The position numbers were made by a program, and so were the translations under genes. Shown in pieces: positions 30,709 through 39,085 of a stretch of 64,000 nucleotides of DNA. The notes under the pieces were generated by a model, which did not search any database, was not told the origin of the DNA, and was given only the letters and a program-made list of their open reading frames with translations. The number at the start of each line of letters is the position of its first letter. Within the stretch, counting starts at the first letter, position 1. The DNA is from Singulisphaera sp. GP187 (GTDB lineage: Bacteria > Planctomycetota > Planctomycetia > Isosphaerales > Isosphaeraceae), in contig NZ_FSRB01000002.1 in assembly GCF_900129635.1 (NCBI RefSeq), positions 1,516,727 through 1,580,726 on the forward strand, written 5' to 3'.

Positions 30709-31806
30709 TTATTCGAACAGCCGGCGCTGCTCGTCGAACGGGAACAGGTCGGTGTCGGACACGGGTTCGGGAAGATTGAGATGGCGATAGGCCGCGGGCG
30801 TGGCGCGTCGGCCTCGAGGCGTTCGGACGATGAAGTGGCGGCGGAGCAGATAGGGCTCGACCTCGTCGGTCAAGGTATCGATCGCCAGGTTCATCGTCGC
30901 CGCGAGCGCTTCGGCTCCGCTCGGCCCGCCGCGGAAGACCTGGATCAAGGTCTCCAGGTAACGCCGGTCCTGCTTGTCCATGCCTTCGGCGTCGACCTCC
31001 TGCATATCGAGCGCATCGCGTGCGATCGAGAGCACGATGTGTCCGTCGGCTCGGGCGGTGGCGTAGTCGCGCACCCAGCGCAGGCGGGCATTGGCGAGCC
31101 GAGGGGTGCCCCGGCTCCGCCGGGCCAGTTCCCAGGCGGCGTCCGGCGTGATCGTCGTCCGCAACTTCTCGGCGTTGATCGCGACGATGCGCGCCAGGTC
31201 GTCGACGTCGTAGAATTCCAGATGCTCGTGCATGTGGAAGCGGTCGCGCAACGGTCCTGAAAGCATGCCGCTTCGCGTCGTGGCCCCGATGATCGTGAAC
31301 TTCTTGAGCGGGAGGTTGATCGTCCGCGCCGCGATCCCTTCACCCAGGACCACGTCCACCCGGAAGTCTTCCATCACCGGATAGATGAATTCCTCGACCG
31401 TCTTGGGGAGGCGATGGATCTCATCGATGAACAGGATCGACCCTTCGACGGCGTTGGTCAGGTAGGGCATCACGTCCATCTTCTTGTCCAGCGCAGGGCC
31501 GCTGGTCATGTTGAGCTCGACCCCGAGCTCATTGTGCAAGACGGTCGCGAACGTCGTCTTGCCCAACCCGGGCGGTCCATCAAAAAGGATGTGGGGGAGC
31601 GGCTCGCCGCGCTTCTTCGAGGCTTCGAGCGCGATCGAGAGTCGCTCGGCAACGCTCCGCTGGCCGACCACCTCGGCCAGGGTTTGCGGGCGGAGCTTCT
31701 CGTCCATCTGATCGACCGGCCGACCTTCCTCGCGGTGCAGGTTCGTGTTCCGGTTCGGTTCGGGAGCGTCCCCCCCCTGTCCTCCCTTGATGATCGGCTC
31801 GCGCAT
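30709..31806 (-). CDS. ruvB: Holliday junction branch migration ATPase RuvB
   Basis: 365 residues, somewhat longer than the usual 335-350 because of an N-terminal Gly/Pro/Asn-rich extension. It is a hexameric AAA+ motor that drives branch migration with RuvA. Walker A is GPPGLGKTTFA, Walker B is ILFIDEIHRL, sensor 1 is TIIGATTRSGMLSGPLRDRF, and the C-terminal winged helix includes PYLLRRHFIVRTPRGR. It is downstream of ruvA with a 50-base gap. No ruvC is seen in the window. Confidence 0.97.
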   Translation of the reverse strand: MREPIIKGGQGGDAPEPNRNTNLHREEGRPVDQMDEKLRPQTLAEVVGQRSVAERLSIALEASKKRGEPLPHILFDGPPGLGKTTFATVLHNELGVELNMTSGPALDKKMDVMPYLTNAVEGSILFIDEIHRLPKTVEEFIYPVMEDFRVDVVLGEGIAARTINLPLKKFTIIGATTRSGMLSGPLRDRFHMHEHLEFYDVDDLARIVAINAEKLRTTITPDAAWELARRSRGTPRLANARLRWVRDYATARADGHIVLSIARDALDMQEVDAEGMDKQDRRYLETLIQVFRGGPSGAEALAATMNLAIDTLTDEVEPYLLRRHFIVRTPRGRRATPAAYRHLNLPEPVSDTDLFPFDEQRRLFE

Positions 31807-31856
31807 CGGACAATCCTTTCAGACGGTGATCGGCCGGGACCGGGACCGCCCTGTTG

Positions 31857-32516
31857 TTAGTCGGGCTGGCGCTGTTGCTGGTAGATGGCGTCGATCATGT
31901 CGGCCACGCTCTTATACTTCTTCTTGCCCGTGAGGACGCGGTCGATTTCCCGTCGCGCTTCGCTCTCGTTATGGCCGACGGAGAGTAGCGCGGCAAAGGT
32001 GTCGCGGATCACGTCGGGTTCGACGTTTTCCACGGTGCCGTTTGACTCGGCCGCGGTCCCCTCGGCGGCCGCGGCCTGCCCGACGATGAGCGTGAACTTC
32101 CCGACCTTGCGACGGAGCTTGGCCACGATCCGCTCGGCGGTCGCCTCGCCGATCCCGGGGAAGGTCGAGAGCATCTTGACGTCCTGGTCCTGGATCGTGC
32201 GCGCGAGCTCGCGGACCGGCCGGACCATCGCCCGAAGCGCCTTGCGTACCCCGACCCCGTCGACCGAGCAGAAGATGTCGAAGAACTCGCGGTCGATCGC
32301 CGACAGGAAGCCGACCAGCCGGGGAGTCATCCGTCCCCCCATCGCGTTGCCTTCGATGTAGAAGATCGTGTGGAGACTGACAATCTCTCCCAGTTGGGTC
32401 TGCATCTTCCTTCGCGTGTACTCGGGGATGAGAACCTCGATCTCCATCGGGTCCACCGCCAACGTCAGCACTTCCTCGGCCACCGAGCGAAGTACGCCTC
32501 GAATCTGCGAGATCAC
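31857..32516 (-). CDS. ruvA: Holliday junction DNA-binding protein RuvA
   Basis: 219 residues, slightly over the family norm. The OB-fold N-terminus (residues 1-65) is followed by helix-hairpin-helix motifs ([20 protein letters not shown] near residue 120), a variable acidic/Ala linker, and the C-terminal domain III ([20 protein letters not shown]) that contacts RuvB. It is first in the ruvA-ruvB operon. The region before its ATG at 32516 is probably the operon promoter. Confidence 0.96.
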   Translation of the reverse strand: MISQIRGVLRSVAEEVLTLAVDPMEIEVLIPEYTRRKMQTQLGEIVSLHTIFYIEGNAMGGRMTPRLVGFLSAIDREFFDIFCSVDGVGVRKALRAMVRPVRELARTIQDQDVKMLSTFPGIGEATAERIVAKLRRKVGKFTLIVGQAAAAEGTAAESNGTVENVEPDVIRDTFAALLSVGHNESEARREIDRVLTGKKKYKSVADMIDAIYQQQRQPD

Positions 32517-32739
32517 GGGCGGTTCCCCCTCTCCATCCTTAATTCATCTGTTCTGTGGTTTTGTTCACTATTATGCCCGCAAGAGGGCCGCAAGACAAGG
32601 GCGATTCCGGCCGCCCGAGCCTGGAACCGCGGGGACGGCGGGCGACTCGGCGATGGGGCGGTGCCGAGCCGTTGAATGACTGGGCTCGGCGTGTGGGGCT
32701 TGATGCGTTCGCTCGCGTGGGGGGCACGCTCCGGACCGG

Positions 32740-33894
32740 TTAGCGCCTGATCTTCCAGGGGAGCGATGTCTCTTTGACTTCCGCGAGCTCGGTGATTTCA
32801 GCTCGGCTCGTGCGTTCGCGATAGGGGGGCAACACGAACCAGCGCGAGGCCGGCCGAGGCCCCCCTTCCAGGTACGGGCGAAGGATTTCCCCCAGTCCGC
32901 AGGTCAGGGAGATCGCCCCGGGGCGGCTGACGTGCATCGCGTCCGCAAAGGCGGAGGACGGGTATCCCGAGTGGGCCCCATCCACCACGACCAGGTTGGG
33001 GTGGTGGGCTTGCAGTCCCTTCGCGAACTCCTCGAACGATGCGCTCAGCCCTTTGTCCTGACGCAATTGCTGAAGTCGGGCATCGAGGGGCGGTACCAGC
33101 AAGAAGACCGTGATGTCGTGCGCGGCCGCGAGCTTGAGCAGACGTCGGACGTAAAGCGTGTTGATTTGCTGGTATGACCATGCTGATGGTGCGAACCACT
33201 CGTGGTCGGTCGGTGTGAGCTCGGTCGGTGGGGAGTTCTTGGGAGCGAGGATCATCGCCCCTTGGTTATTCACGCGGTTCCACAAACTCGTCAGGGTCGG
33301 CTTCCTCAGCGAGCACGCCTTGCCGTCCAGCGTCGCCATGACCGCGTTGCGGATGTCGAACCGATTGAGGATCGAGGGGAAGGCTTTGGCCAGGAGGACT
33401 TCGGCCGTGAAGTCGGGGTCGCGAGCGGTCCAGCCCAGGTCGATCGACTCCCTCGCCGAGAGCAAGTTGGGGAAGAATCGAATGCAGCCCCAGTAGTTGT
33501 TTTTCATCAAGTGCGGGTGCAGGTCGAGGACCAGGGCCTTGGGCCGCGCCCCCGAGTCGAGGGCCCGCTTGAGCAGGTAATAGTCGGCCTGCGGCGGCGA
33601 GCTGCACATGGCCAGGTTATACGTCCGCCGGCCGAGCTGTTCCTCGAGCACTTGGGGGACCACGCCATACGACGTCTGGCTGGTGCCGAGACAGAGGATC
33701 TCGGCCTGCTTCGCGTCGAGGCGGGCCGAGCGGCCCGTGGCATACCACAACCAGTATTCAGGCCGGGCGAGGTCAAGCGAGGCGTGCGAGACGAAGAGCT
33801 CGATCGCCAGCAGCAGGCCGAGCATGCCGACGAATCCCCGAGGCAGGCGGCTGTTGCGAACCTCGGTCCCACGATCGTCCCACGGCTCGTTCAT
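32740..33894 (-). CDS. SGNH-hydrolase-like (DltD-like) membrane-anchored protein
   Basis: 384 residues. A single N-terminal membrane helix (about 18-36, GFVGMLGLLLAIELFVSHAS) is followed by an SGNH-type body. The block I region ILCLGTSQTSYGVVP contains the candidate nucleophile Ser in GTS, NLAMCSSPPQADYYLLKRAL follows, and the C-terminal FADAMHVSRPGA carries the Asp-x-x-His pair. This pattern fits enzymes that add or remove acyl groups on surface polymers. ATG 33894 has GGGAGCG upstream; the frame continues to 34071 without conserved sequence. The substrate is unknown. Confidence 0.7.
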   Translation of the reverse strand: MNEPWDDRGTEVRNSRLPRGFVGMLGLLLAIELFVSHASLDLARPEYWLWYATGRSARLDAKQAEILCLGTSQTSYGVVPQVLEEQLGRRTYNLAMCSSPPQADYYLLKRALDSGARPKALVLDLHPHLMKNNYWGCIRFFPNLLSARESIDLGWTARDPDFTAEVLLAKAFPSILNRFDIRNAVMATLDGKACSLRKPTLTSLWNRVNNQGAMILAPKNSPPTELTPTDHEWFAPSAWSYQQINTLYVRRLLKLAAAHDITVFLLVPPLDARLQQLRQDKGLSASFEEFAKGLQAHHPNLVVVDGAHSGYPSSAFADAMHVSRPGAISLTCGLGEILRPYLEGGPRPASRWFVLPPYRERTSRAEITELAEVKETSLPWKIRR

Positions 33895-34631
33895 CGACGC
33901 GCTCCCGAAAGGAGGTGGGTTCGGACGATCGCCGACCGCCTGGCTGCACGGTCCGGTGAACCAGGCGCCGCGATTGGGGGCAGTAACAGTGACGACCCTG
34001 GTTCGAAGTGGGAGGGCCACTTCGGAACTATTCCGATCAAAGAAGTGATGGAGTGAGACATCCGTCGTCATCCTTGCACCGAATCCACCGCGGGCGCTCG
34101 CGGCTCATCCTGGGGCGAACTCCCCTCGAAGCGCAAGGTTTGCGCCTGAAGGTGTTTCATCTCGTTCGGCAAATGAGTCCGATCTCTTGAGGAACCGATT
34201 TGAAATTGCGATGCCAGAGTGACGCGAAACCGGCCGCGGCCCACCGGCGTGGTCGCCAATCGATCGGATGGTGCGTTGGCACGAGAAGCGTTCCGTTCCT
34301 TCGGTCTCGGATTCCGTGGTTCCCAATGGGCCTTCGAAATCCAGTTGACGTGGCTCGATCCGATTTGGTGCAAACGTGGAAAGCATTCTGGCTGAACCCG
34401 TTGCGAACTTCTCTGCTCCGGCTTGGACTCACTTGGAGGGAGCGAGGCTACGCCAGATAAGGCATTGGGGGCGTCGCGGGGAATGCGGATCGTGACGATG
34501 TTTGTTTTTTCTTGCCCGGTTCAAGGGACGAACTGCAACTGAATAAAAGAGAAGAATCGCCAGACGGGTGCGTTACGTGAAAACTCGTGATCGCTATTCC
34601 GGCGTCCGGATAGGAAGAGAGCTGGCTTATT
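33895..34631. other. Gap without a recognisable gene
   Basis: Short frames on both strands (for example 34105-34386 and 34200-34460) mirror one another and lack domain-like sequence. It separates divergent transcription units, so promoters for 33894 and 34632 are expected here. Confidence 0.4.
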
Positions 34632-34856
34632 ATGAACGACTATTATGACCAGGGCGCGGAAGGACGAATCGATAGCCTCATTGAGGAATTGATTCCTTTA
34701 GAGACATTCGAATCGGCCGCGGTAGCCTCCATTTTGCTGGCTTGTCGTGCCGCGTTAAGGGACGGCCAGATCGCCGAGATGGAGCGAATTGTGTGGTGGT
34801 TCCACGATTCCGCGAAGCATGAAAGCTACGCCGAGGCCGAAGCGCGAGCCAATTAG
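34632..34856 (+). CDS. Small acidic helical protein, unknown function
   Basis: 74 residues from ATG 34632, beginning MNDYYDQGAEGRIDSLIEEL. It is acidic and predicted helical, with a hydrophobic middle (ESAAVASILLACRAAL) and the Trp-rich IVWWFHD. AGGAAGAG lies about 14 bases upstream, rather far. No family is recognised. The composition is protein-like and the frame is clean, so it may be real. Confidence 0.45.
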   Translation: MNDYYDQGAEGRIDSLIEELIPLETFESAAVASILLACRAALRDGQIAEMERIVWWFHDSAKHESYAEAEARAN

Positions 34857-34904
34857 GCTGTGTTTGAGAAAATGGGGCTCGGTTGACTTCGGCGATGATC
34901 CACG

Positions 34905-35017
34905 CTTGAACCGAGCCGCGCACCCAGCGCAGTGGAGTCAGCGGTCCCAAATTGACGTTCCGAGATGCCGAGCGCGACCAGATTGCTTACTGCGCTGGGT
35001 GCGCGGCTCCGTTTAAG
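34905..35017. repeat. Long inverted repeat (possible MITE-like or structural element)
   Basis: Two 29-base arms, 34905-34933 and 34989-35017, are complementary with two mismatches; the inner 21 bases (GAGCCGCGCACCC... / ...GGGTGCGCGGCTC) match perfectly. The spacer is 55 bases. No clear target-site duplication flanks it. Apart from this, 34857-35328 holds no recognisable gene. Confidence 0.65.
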
Positions 35018-35328
35018 AAACGAGGCGAGCCTCGGTAGTCTGGAGCCCGCGGATTGCGATCGGATTCGCGCTCGCGGGGTGTACTGTGCCGGGTGATCGT
35101 TTGACTAACGGTTAAGCTTCGCTGAACCCGAATTCCTCGATTTCGAAGCAATCGAGACCAGTAACAACGTGGGTCCAACGATTCGTTGGGTGGGCACGGC
35201 CCACTATCTTAATCTCCAGACTGACGGGGAGGTTGGGATGGTGGGTCGCTCCTGCGCTGTGCGAGGAAGCCGACTCGAACCGTGAATCGTCCGGATCCTG
35301 CCATCAACGCGGCGGGTTCCCCGCGGCA

Positions 35329-35667
35329 TCACCCCTGTTCCAAGGCCTGGTCCGTGTGCGATTCCGGAGAAAAATCGCTTGGGGAGGCCGAGCCTGGTGC
35401 GATGTCGAGTGTCGCCTGGATGAGTCGTTTCCCCTGCTCTCCAAACCCGTGATAGATGCTTTTCATCGCCGAGGCGGTCAGGGCGGCGGCCCCTTCGAAT
35501 CGCCATCGACAAGTCGCGTCCACCATATTTCCGGTCAGGGTAAACGGCGCTTCGCCACGAAAGACCAAGATGCACTGCACGAAGGCGCATTCCCGGTAGA
35601 CCTTACCATCCAGGACGACCGTTTCCCCGGTGAACGTCTCATCAATATGCTCGACCTGATTCGGCAT
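35329..35667 (-). CDS. Conserved-looking hypothetical protein
   Basis: 112 residues. It starts MPNQVEHIDETFTGETVVLD and continues GKVYRECAFVQCILVFRGE, then TLTGNMVDATCRWRFEGAAA. The alternating CAF.QC.L pattern recalls short pentapeptide-like beta-helix proteins, and similar small proteins are widespread, but I cannot assign a role. The start at 35667 is chosen over 35691 because the conserved-looking sequence begins there. The C-terminus is acidic. It is the last chromosomal gene before the element. Confidence 0.55.
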   Translation of the reverse strand: MPNQVEHIDETFTGETVVLDGKVYRECAFVQCILVFRGEAPFTLTGNMVDATCRWRFEGAAALTASAMKSIYHGFGEQGKRLIQATLDIAPGSASPSDFSPESHTDQALEQG

Positions 35668-35883
35668 GGGTGCTCGAGACCTCCCGTCCAACGCGCTGCA
35701 GCCGAGATCGCCTGCCTGGTTTGACTTGCCCGGTGTCCCCCGGCGGGAATGACCGAGAGCTTGCCGACGATCATTCTAACACCCGGGCTGGTTCAAGGGG
35801 TTGGTTGAGATTTTGTCCCGTCTCATGGAACGACCTCAGAGCGAAGCGAGGTGGTGAGATGGGGCGGCGCGGCTTCGAAACGC

Positions 35884-35913
35884 ATCGAGCCCCTGGTTTC
35901 CCAGGGGCTCGAT
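35884..35913 (-). terminator. Hairpin downstream of the tRNA-Asp fragment
   Basis: ATCGAGCCCCTGG and CCAGGGGCTCGAT pair perfectly (13 bp) around a 4-nt loop, eight bases beyond the tRNA-Asp 3' end in its direction. It probably ended the original tRNA transcript. The T-run after it is weak. Confidence 0.6.
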
Positions 35914-35920
35914 ACTCAAA

Positions 35921-35962
35921 CGAGGATGACGGGGCTCGAACCCGCAACCTCCGGCGTGACAG
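35921..35962 (-). other. tRNA-Asp 3' fragment, probable left attachment site (attL)
   Basis: On the minus strand this reads CTGTCAC GCCGG (anticodon loop with GTC, and the 3' strand of its stem), then a variable region, the T-arm GCGGG-TTCGAGC-CCCGT, CATCCTC and the discriminator G. The sequence on its 5' side (plus-strand 35963 onward) does not complete the anticodon stem, D-arm or acceptor, so only the half from the anticodon loop on is present. An integrase starts 196 bases to the right. This is the usual look of a tRNA att site, with the element to the right and the chromosome to the left. Confidence 0.75.
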
Positions 35963-36157
35963 GTCGCACTTCTAATTCCCTCCGTACCACCCAGACAGCC
36001 GGGATCCCCGGTATCGCGCAGCCTAAAATTGCTGCCAGGACAGCCCAGATTGGTGATGATCAGGGCCGGGTATCGGCGATCAAAGGTCAGGGTTCGCCTC
36101 GATCGTTCAACCTGGGGACCGTCCCTGAGAGGTCCAATCCTAGCGATCGAGACCCGC

Positions 36158-37141
36158 ATGAGCCGCTCAGGGCCAGGTCCCAAGCCTGGGGATTATTCGA
36201 TGCCGAATGCCTCGTACAGCCGCTTTGCCGCGGAAGTGATCGAAGTGTACGAACTGAAGGAACCCGCGACTTTGTGCAAGATGCGCCAGGCTTTGCGGGA
36301 AGTAGGAGAATTGGAAGGTGTGAAGAAGACTTCGGACTTGAAGCCAGTGACGATCGTCCGGTGGCTCAAGCAATACCCAGATCGGGCCCTCGCTACGCAG
36401 GACAGCCTTCTACGAAGCTTTCGGGCGGCATGCTCGATCGGTATCGCATCGGGCTATCTGCGATCGAATCCTTGCGATTTGATCAACCTCGACTTGGAAG
36501 AGTACGAAGAGGACGAAGACGAGGAGCAGGAAGTCAAACTCCGTCACCACTCGATCGTCGCGATTCGGAAAATCCTCGAACAGGCGTCAGCGGAGGTCGC
36601 GCAGTTTCCAGGGGAGTGGAAGGTTGCGCGTCTCGAAGCGCTGGTCTATACGTACGCCTTCTCCGCGCTTCGGAAGAGCGAAGCGCTGCAGCTCAAGCGA
36701 AAGGACGTCGACCTCAAGGAGGGATTGATCCATATCAAACGCCGTCGGATCAGGACAGGGAAGAAGCCGAAGACACGGGCGAGCATTGCCGCCGTACCGA
36801 TCCCAGGCGAGCTGTCACCGATCCTCGAGCGCTGGCTAATCGAGTGTGGCTCACCGTGGGTCTTTCCGGGGGTGCGCCGGATCGGCCCCTGGACCGGTGG
36901 ACCTCCCGGACACAAGCCCTTGGATCAGATCAAAGCCCTCGGCGAGCGGGCCGGCGTGGATGGACTCACGATCTTGAGCTTTCGTCACAGCTTCGCGACT
37001 CACTCACGGCGATGGGGAATGTCGGATGCCACGCTCAAATCGATCCTGCGCCATACCACGATCCGCACGCAGAAGCATTATCTCCATGCGGATGCGGACA
37101 ACTTGAGAGCCGCGGCCGAGACCGTATCCTTCACGCCTTGA
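36158..37141 (+). CDS. Tyrosine recombinase/integrase
   Basis: 327 residues. An SAM-like core-binding domain (about 20-115) is followed by the catalytic domain (about 135-320). The first Arg is in FSALRKSEALQL, the second in ILSFRHSFATHSR, a His in SILRHTTIRTQ, and the nucleophile Tyr in KHYLHADAD. At the HxxR position the sequence is LSFR, so the usual His is Leu; some active integrases vary here. ATG 36158 (MSRSGPGPKPG) is preferred, with 36200 as an alternative; the longer frame from 36029 overlaps attL-proximal DNA. Its place beside the tRNA-Asp fragment shows it is the element's integrase. Confidence 0.85.
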   Translation: MSRSGPGPKPGDYSMPNASYSRFAAEVIEVYELKEPATLCKMRQALREVGELEGVKKTSDLKPVTIVRWLKQYPDRALATQDSLLRSFRAACSIGIASGYLRSNPCDLINLDLEEYEEDEDEEQEVKLRHHSIVAIRKILEQASAEVAQFPGEWKVARLEALVYTYAFSALRKSEALQLKRKDVDLKEGLIHIKRRRIRTGKKPKTRASIAAVPIPGELSPILERWLIECGSPWVFPGVRRIGPWTGGPPGHKPLDQIKALGERAGVDGLTILSFRHSFATHSRRWGMSDATLKSILRHTTIRTQKHYLHADADNLRAAAETVSFTP

Positions 37142-37148
37142 CCCCTCC

Positions 37149-37173
37149 CCTGCCCCGGTCATGCTGGGGCAGG
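37149..37173 (+). terminator. Hairpin after the integrase
   Basis: CCTGCCCC and GGGGCAGG pair over a 9-nt loop, eight bases after the integrase stop; TCTTC follows and a run of six T lies about 15 bases on. Confidence 0.55.
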
Positions 37174-37233
37174 TCTTCAACTCATCTTTTTTCCAATCAT
37201 TACATCTTCAACCGAATTTTTTGCCAGGCTTTC

Positions 37234-37587
37234 CTAGGCTGCCGACATGTCGTCGGAGCCTGCTACTGGAGGGAAGCCCTTGCGACGGTATCTGTCGTAG
37301 GGGAGTGCCTCTTTTTTGAGGTAGGGCACGATCAACGGTTCGACCAGTCGGCCGGGTGTAGTGCCCTGCATCTCGGCCAGCACCCTCAGTCTCCACGCGA
37401 CTTCGTGGCCAAGGCTGAGAGTCACCTTTGTGCGACTCTCCTCCTCGACAGGCTCCACCTTGGTCGCACGTCGCCTCGAAGGCTTCTCGCTACCAGTCGA
37501 CTGAGCTTCGATGCCACTCTCGACACCGGACTCAGGGTCGAGGTGACCTGCTGTCTGATCTTCCGGCCGTCGTTCACGTCGAGCCAT
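37234..37587 (-). CDS. Ribbon-helix-helix-like protein
   Basis: 117 residues. The first 50 are polar and low-complexity. Residues 52-92 read RTKVTLSLGHEVAWRLRVLA then EMQGTTPGRLVEPLIVPYLK, a beta strand and two helices in the ribbon-helix-helix pattern, as in plasmid and phage regulators. The C-terminal 20 residues are basic. It is convergent with the integrase and could regulate it or the divergent operon at 37882. The start is ATG 37587. Confidence 0.6.
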   Translation of the reverse strand: MARRERRPEDQTAGHLDPESGVESGIEAQSTGSEKPSRRRATKVEPVEEESRTKVTLSLGHEVAWRLRVLAEMQGTTPGRLVEPLIVPYLKKEALPYDRYRRKGFPPVAGSDDMSAA

Positions 37588-37881
37588 CGACAGTCTCCTT
37601 CGTCTACTCTTGCCACTCTCGACCGCACCGACCGTCGGTCGCGTCTACTACAAATCTCTTCGGCTTCGGACACCTGGGCGCTTGATTACCGAACCGCCCA
37701 GGATGGCTCAGGGGTGATCACTCCCCCAGCTCATCCCGACGATCGTCCAAGTCGCCTACCTCACGACAGGGGAGGGCTCAGGCCCTCTCTCCGTTCTCCT
37801 CGTGACCTCACCTCGAATTGACTTCCGGGAACCCAAACCCGGGTGCGCCTACGGCGTGCCTCGGTGAGGAGGGAGCTGCGC

Positions 37882-38238
37882 ATGATCAGTCCCACTGGCG
37901 AGACTCACGCCCCGAATCCGCAAAGCGAGATCCAACGCGACCTGATCGCCGAGCTCGTGGAGCTCCGGAAGCAACAGGATGCAAAGTGGCCCCCGGGGCA
38001 TGTCCCGAGACTCGCCGCCTTCCAATGGGTCGAACTGGCACTTTCGCAAATCGATAGCGCGAGCAACGCACCCGAGTCGTCCCCGGCATTCCGGCGAAGG
38101 TTGATCCGAGCGACCAGCTACTTACTCGCCGCGCTCGAATCGACCGACCATCGGAATGAAAAGTTCCTTCGGAGGTTCGGAAGGCTCTTGAGGCATTTCC
38201 ATCGCAACGGCGCAGCCGTCGAGAGGAGTTCCTCATGA
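37882..38238 (+). CDS. Hypothetical protein, first gene of the plus-strand cargo operon
   Basis: 118 residues. It is helical, with conserved-looking QRDLIAELVELRKQQDAKWP, RLAAFQWVELALSQID and RRLIRATSYLLAALES, and a basic tail. No family is recognised. GGAGGGAG lies about seven bases before ATG 37882, a strong site that decides the start over 37843. It overlaps the next gene by four bases (ATGA). Confidence 0.55.
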   Translation: MISPTGETHAPNPQSEIQRDLIAELVELRKQQDAKWPPGHVPRLAAFQWVELALSQIDSASNAPESSPAFRRRLIRATSYLLAALESTDHRNEKFLRRFGRLLRHFHRNGAAVERSSS

Positions 38239-38528
38239 GCGAATTCCTGAACGAGTTCGAGATTCCGAAGGACCTCGCGAGCTGCCCGCAATGTGGCTGC
38301 GTGGTGTTCCTGATTCGTTTCATCGACGGCCGGATCCATACCTGGGATCCGAAATTCCTGAGTCGACGAAGGATGGTCCAGACCATCGGACTCGCCGAGT
38401 GGGCGGACTGGCTCGATCACGGCCAGCGCTGGGGAAGCCGGTACGACACGCTCCACGAATGCGCACCCGGGGCCGGGGCCCAACCGGCTGAGACGGAGGG
38501 CCGCGGCCATGACATCCGGCTCAACTGA
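38235..38528 (+). CDS. Hypothetical protein with a zinc-binding CxxC motif
   Basis: 97 residues. CPQCGCVVFLIRF near residue 17 looks like half of a zinc knuckle; a later Cys (HECAPG) may complete it. The middle (AEWADWLDHGQRWGSRYDTL) is Trp-rich. It is translationally coupled to the previous gene (ATGA) and overlaps the next by 20 bases. Function unknown. Confidence 0.5.
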   Translation: MSEFLNEFEIPKDLASCPQCGCVVFLIRFIDGRIHTWDPKFLSRRRMVQTIGLAEWADWLDHGQRWGSRYDTLHECAPGAGAQPAETEGRGHDIRLN

Positions 38529-38841
38529 AGTCGTCGACCTGGTCGAGCACCCCGCGCCGCCGAGCTGCTCGGCGTGCGCGGACACCGGCCAGGTCGCACC
38601 CGACGCGTTCGGCCACTGGGTGCCCTGGTCTGACTATGTCGCGACGATCGCGGTCCGGGAGCTGGCCGAAGGTTGGCCCCCGACGACGTCGCCGATCGCG
38701 GTGGGGATGCTCCACCCGATGCCGTGTCCCGAGTGCCGCGCACAAGAAAGCCCCCCCGGTCAATCCGTGACCGAGGGGGCAAACCAGACGTCTGCGTTGG
38801 CACGAACCGTAATCAGTTCGAATCTTCTCTTCAAGTTGTGA
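38509..38841 (+). CDS. Hypothetical protein with two CxxC pairs
   Basis: 110 residues. CSACADTGQ (near 20) and CPECRAQ (near 73) form a probable zinc ribbon around a Trp/Pro-rich middle (FGHWVPWSDYVATIAVREL). The last 30 residues are encoded over a GC hairpin at 38750-38780 (GCCCCCCCGGTCA / TGACCGAGGGGGC), which could attenuate the operon. It is third in the plus-strand operon. Confidence 0.45.
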   Translation: MTSGSTEVVDLVEHPAPPSCSACADTGQVAPDAFGHWVPWSDYVATIAVRELAEGWPPTTSPIAVGMLHPMPCPECRAQESPPGQSVTEGANQTSALARTVISSNLLFKL

Positions 38842-38848
38842 GGTAAAA

Positions 38849-39085
38849 ATGCATCCGCCCATCGACCCAAAATCCGCCTACGCTCCCCCGGCTCGCCCGC
38901 AAATTCGCTTGCGCAATGTCGCGCTACTCGTAGTGCTCGGGTCTCCGCTTCTCTACCTCGGCGATCAAACGTTGCCCCACTTCGGGGACGGACCGGCTGT
39001 CACCTCGCCCGAAGGAAGGGCAATTTTGCGGGAGTTCGTCCGCCGCGTGATGCCGAAACATTTTGCAGGAGGGTCGATCCGATGA
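38849..39085 (+). CDS. Small membrane protein
   Basis: 78 residues with one membrane helix (about 23-39, NVALLVVLGSPLLYLG) after a proline-rich, basic lead, and a C-terminal soluble part (GRAILREFVRRVMPKHF). The last four bases overlap the pseudopilin gene (ATGA), so the two are made together. It may be an accessory to the pseudopilin, which is inference from position alone. Confidence 0.55.
   Translation: MHPPIDPKSAYAPPARPQIRLRNVALLVVLGSPLLYLGDQTLPHFGDGPAVTSPEGRAILREFVRRVMPKHFAGGSIR

Noticed and set aside
37234-37587. Toxin-antitoxin pair with the integrase or the 37882 gene
   Set aside because: The ribbon-helix-helix gene has no adjacent small toxin-like gene on the same strand.
35851-37821. 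656-residue plus-strand frame over the integrase
   Set aside because: It is an out-of-frame shadow spanning the tRNA fragment, integrase and terminator.
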